64,000 nucleotides of DNA, taken from an uncultured Eubacteriales bacterium (GTDB taxonomy: Bacteria; Bacillota; Clostridia; Peptostreptococcales; Anaerovoracaceae). The stretch's first letter is position 1, and each line of letters starts with the position of its first letter. The stretch covers positions 17,747-81,746 of the forward strand of contig OMXT01000001.1 of assembly GCA_900315125.1 (NCBI GenBank). The letters are read 5' to 3'. The position numbers and the translations under genes were made by a program. Below the pieces are notes generated by a model. That model searched no databases and was not told the origin of the DNA. It was given only the letters and a program-made list of their open reading frames with translations. Shown piece after piece: positions 62,456 to 64,000 of this stretch.

Positions 62456-63364
62456 ATGAATCAGAAAGAAAAAAGAATATATTTGATAGAAAAGCTCCTG
62501 GCGGAGCATCCGGAATTCACCGGGACGGAGATCCCATCGGATGAAATGGAGCAGCGAAGTCTGCTCCGGGGGCTGATGAATATACGGATGCCGGGACCGG
62601 TGGACCGGGAGGTGCTCCGGGTCCAGGATGAGTATCTGCAGCAGGTAAACCGGGAACGGGGTATCGTTCATGTCTCTACTCTGAAACCCTTGCGGCGGAT
62701 CGACCGGCGCAGAGGACTGATGAATGTGGAGAGTGTGCGCAGACTGAAAGAGACGGATGCTCCCGCTTCAGACGCTGGCTCTGGTGCTGCAGGGCATACA
62801 GAGGGTGACGAAGGATTTTCGGATCACGGCGATATGATCCTCTGGCGCGGGGACATCACCCGTTTGGACGCAGACGCCATCGTCAACGCGGCGAACAGCG
62901 GGATGACCGGCTGCTATCAGCCGAACCATTCCTGTATCGATAACTGTATCCATACTTATGCGGGGATGCAGCTGCGGCTGAAGTGCGCGGAAATCATGCG
63001 CCGTCAGGGAACGGAAGAGAAGACGGGAAGAGCGAAGATCACGCCGGCGTATAATCTTCCGAGCAGCCATGTGATCCATACGGTAGGACCGATCATCACC
63101 GGCTGGGTCACGAAGAAAGACAGGGAACTGCTCGCCAGCTGCTACCGTTCCTGTCTGCGGGTCGCAGCCCTGAGGGGGCTCCACAGCATCGCATTCTGCT
63201 GCATTTCTACGGGCGTATTCCATTTTCCAAATGAGGCAGCGGCAGAGATCGCGGTCAGAGAAGTGGAAAGGTTCCTGGAACTGGACACCAGTGTGGACCG
63301 GGTGATTTTCAATGTCTTCAAGGCAGAGGACGAGGAGATCTACCGGCGGCTGCTGGCGGAATAG
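62456..63364 (+). CDS. Macrodomain protein (protein-ADP-ribose hydrolase type)
   Basis: 302 residues; CGGAGG before the ATG. Residues 1-120 form a helical, charged N-terminal region. The macrodomain covers about 120-300: LWRGDITRLDADAIVNAANSG, the zinc-type segment GCYQPNHSCIDNCIHTYAGMQLR (extra Cys/His as in zinc-containing macrodomains of Gram-positive bacteria), HVIHTVGPI and ISTGVFHFPNEAAAEIA. Removes ADP-ribose from proteins or binds it. Confidence 0.9.
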   Translation: MNQKEKRIYLIEKLLAEHPEFTGTEIPSDEMEQRSLLRGLMNIRMPGPVDREVLRVQDEYLQQVNRERGIVHVSTLKPLRRIDRRRGLMNVESVRRLKETDAPASDAGSGAAGHTEGDEGFSDHGDMILWRGDITRLDADAIVNAANSGMTGCYQPNHSCIDNCIHTYAGMQLRLKCAEIMRRQGTEEKTGRAKITPAYNLPSSHVIHTVGPIITGWVTKKDRELLASCYRSCLRVAALRGLHSIAFCCISTGVFHFPNEAAAEIAVREVERFLELDTSVDRVIFNVFKAEDEEIYRRLLAE

Positions 63365-63374
63365 GAGGCGTGGA

Positions 63375-63875
63375 ATGGAAATGATTACAGCAGAAGTTAT
63401 GGAAAAGATGATTGCCTTTTCTCATTCCGACGGGGCAACTCTGGATGAAATCAATCATTTTCTGAAAGTGTTTTCTCTTGCGTCGACCATCGGCCGCTGT
63501 GAAGGACTGAGTCCGGAGGAGCAGCAGACTCTGGAGATTGCAGCGATCCTTCATGATATCGGCTGTCCGTACTGCCGGCAGAACTTTGGCCACACCAAAG
63601 GACTGTATCAGCAGCGGGAGGGCGCCCGCATCGGAAAGGAGTTCCTGGCAGACGTTGATATTCCGGAAGATATGAAGAAGGAAATCGTGGATCTGATCGC
63701 CTGCCACCACACGTTTCACAGAGTGAAGAGCCGAGTACATCAGGTGCTTCTGGAAGCAGACTTCCTCGTCAATGCCGGGGAAGGCGAGAAGTATCACAGG
63801 GTCATCGGCGGATTCCGGAAGAATGTCTTTCGCACAGAAACCGGGCTGGCACTGCTGGAGCAGATGTACGGGTGA
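63375..63875 (+). CDS. HD-domain phosphohydrolase
   Basis: 166 residues from ATG 63375 with AGGAGG at 63363-63368. HD motif HDIGCPYCRQNFGH near residue 55, a later CHHTFHRVKS and the C-terminal EADFLVNAGEG. Ten bases after the macrodomain gene, so in one operon with it. Probably a nucleotide or small phosphoester hydrolase; substrate unknown. After it, 63876-64000 is AT-rich with no gene visible. Confidence 0.85.
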   Translation: MEMITAEVMEKMIAFSHSDGATLDEINHFLKVFSLASTIGRCEGLSPEEQQTLEIAAILHDIGCPYCRQNFGHTKGLYQQREGARIGKEFLADVDIPEDMKKEIVDLIACHHTFHRVKSRVHQVLLEADFLVNAGEGEKYHRVIGGFRKNVFRTETGLALLEQMYG

Positions 63876-64000
63876 AGTAAGGTGTAAACCGGAAGCAGAA
63901 ACAGTTAGTCTTTATCTGAACTTCTCGGGTAATTAACACTCGAATTTCAACCAAACAATTTGAAATCGAAAAATTGTTGAAATTTCAATGTGAATTAGCA

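Noticed and set aside
1-64000. tRNA, rRNA, riboswitch or T-box leaders
   Set aside because: I saw no cloverleaf, rRNA segment or T-box/known riboswitch core in the intergenic regions; without a covariance search weak ones cannot be excluded.

Overview
The window comes from an anaerobic member of the Clostridia. Evidence is a crotonyl-CoA/butyrate operon with EtfBA, an oxygen-sensitive 4-hydroxybutyryl-CoA dehydratase, an ATP-activated 2-hydroxyacyl-CoA dehydratase, an H-cluster [FeFe] hydrogenase, strong GGAGG ribosome binding sites and several TTG/GTG starts. The genus cannot be fixed from the sequence. Most of the window is fairly GC-rich, but about 23.5-39.7 kb is visibly AT-rich and carries one self-contained uronate catabolic system.

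Layout. (1) 1-12.3 kb: one long co-directional operon with acyl-CoA dehydrogenase (cut by the window edge), etfB, etfA, thiolase, 3-hydroxyacyl-CoA dehydrogenase, crotonase, both subunits of a 2-hydroxyacyl-CoA dehydratase and its ATPase activator, a FabZ-like hot-dog dehydratase, a 4-hydroxybutyrate-type CoA-transferase and 4-hydroxybutyryl-CoA dehydratase. Three chemically different dehydrations (2-, 3- and 4-hydroxyacyl-CoA) can meet at crotonyl-CoA. (2) 12.4-21.6 kb: sugar-acid module with an IlvD/Edd-type dehydratase, a UxaA-type dehydratase, a membrane-anchored orphan, a TRAP transporter (dctPQM) behind a sigma-54 promoter, a zinc alcohol dehydrogenase and a KduD-like reductase. (3) 21.7-23.5 kb: an intact IS1634-type insertion sequence. 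(4) 23.7-39.7 kb: AT-rich hexuronate island with a divergent LacI-type regulator, four matching palindromic operators, uxaB-uxaA-uxaC, an amino-acid-type ABC importer split across the operon, two tandem bicupins, two tandem TIM-barrel isomerases (one apparently stripped of its metal site), uxuA-uxuB, KDPG aldolase and KDG kinase, closed by a strong terminator. (5) 39.8-46 kb: NifU-like protein, a small Cys-rich protein, an AEC transporter, a PAS/sigma-54 activator, then a perfect sigma-54 promoter driving thiolase and CoA-transferase. (6) 46-56 kb: MFS transporter, SDR, Fe-S aldo-keto reductase, PucR-type regulator, second MFS transporter, nitrilase-family amidase, secreted nuclease, and two unusual intergenic arrays of alternating inverted motifs. 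(7) 56.4-63.9 kb: alpha/beta hydrolase, a GltD-type oxidoreductase plus [FeFe] hydrogenase pair, MBL-fold hydrolase, nucleoside phosphorylase, macrodomain protein and HD-domain protein.

How it fits together (inference). Uronates and other sugar acids enter through the ABC and TRAP systems and are dehydrated and reduced to KDG, which is phosphorylated and split to pyruvate. Acyl-CoA intermediates drain through crotonyl-CoA and the Bcd/Etf complex. Reduced ferredoxin and NAD(P)H can be re-oxidised by the hydrogenase pair. One PAS/sigma-54 activator sits 71 bp from one of the two sigma-54 promoters and may control both the TRAP and the thiolase/CoA-transferase units.
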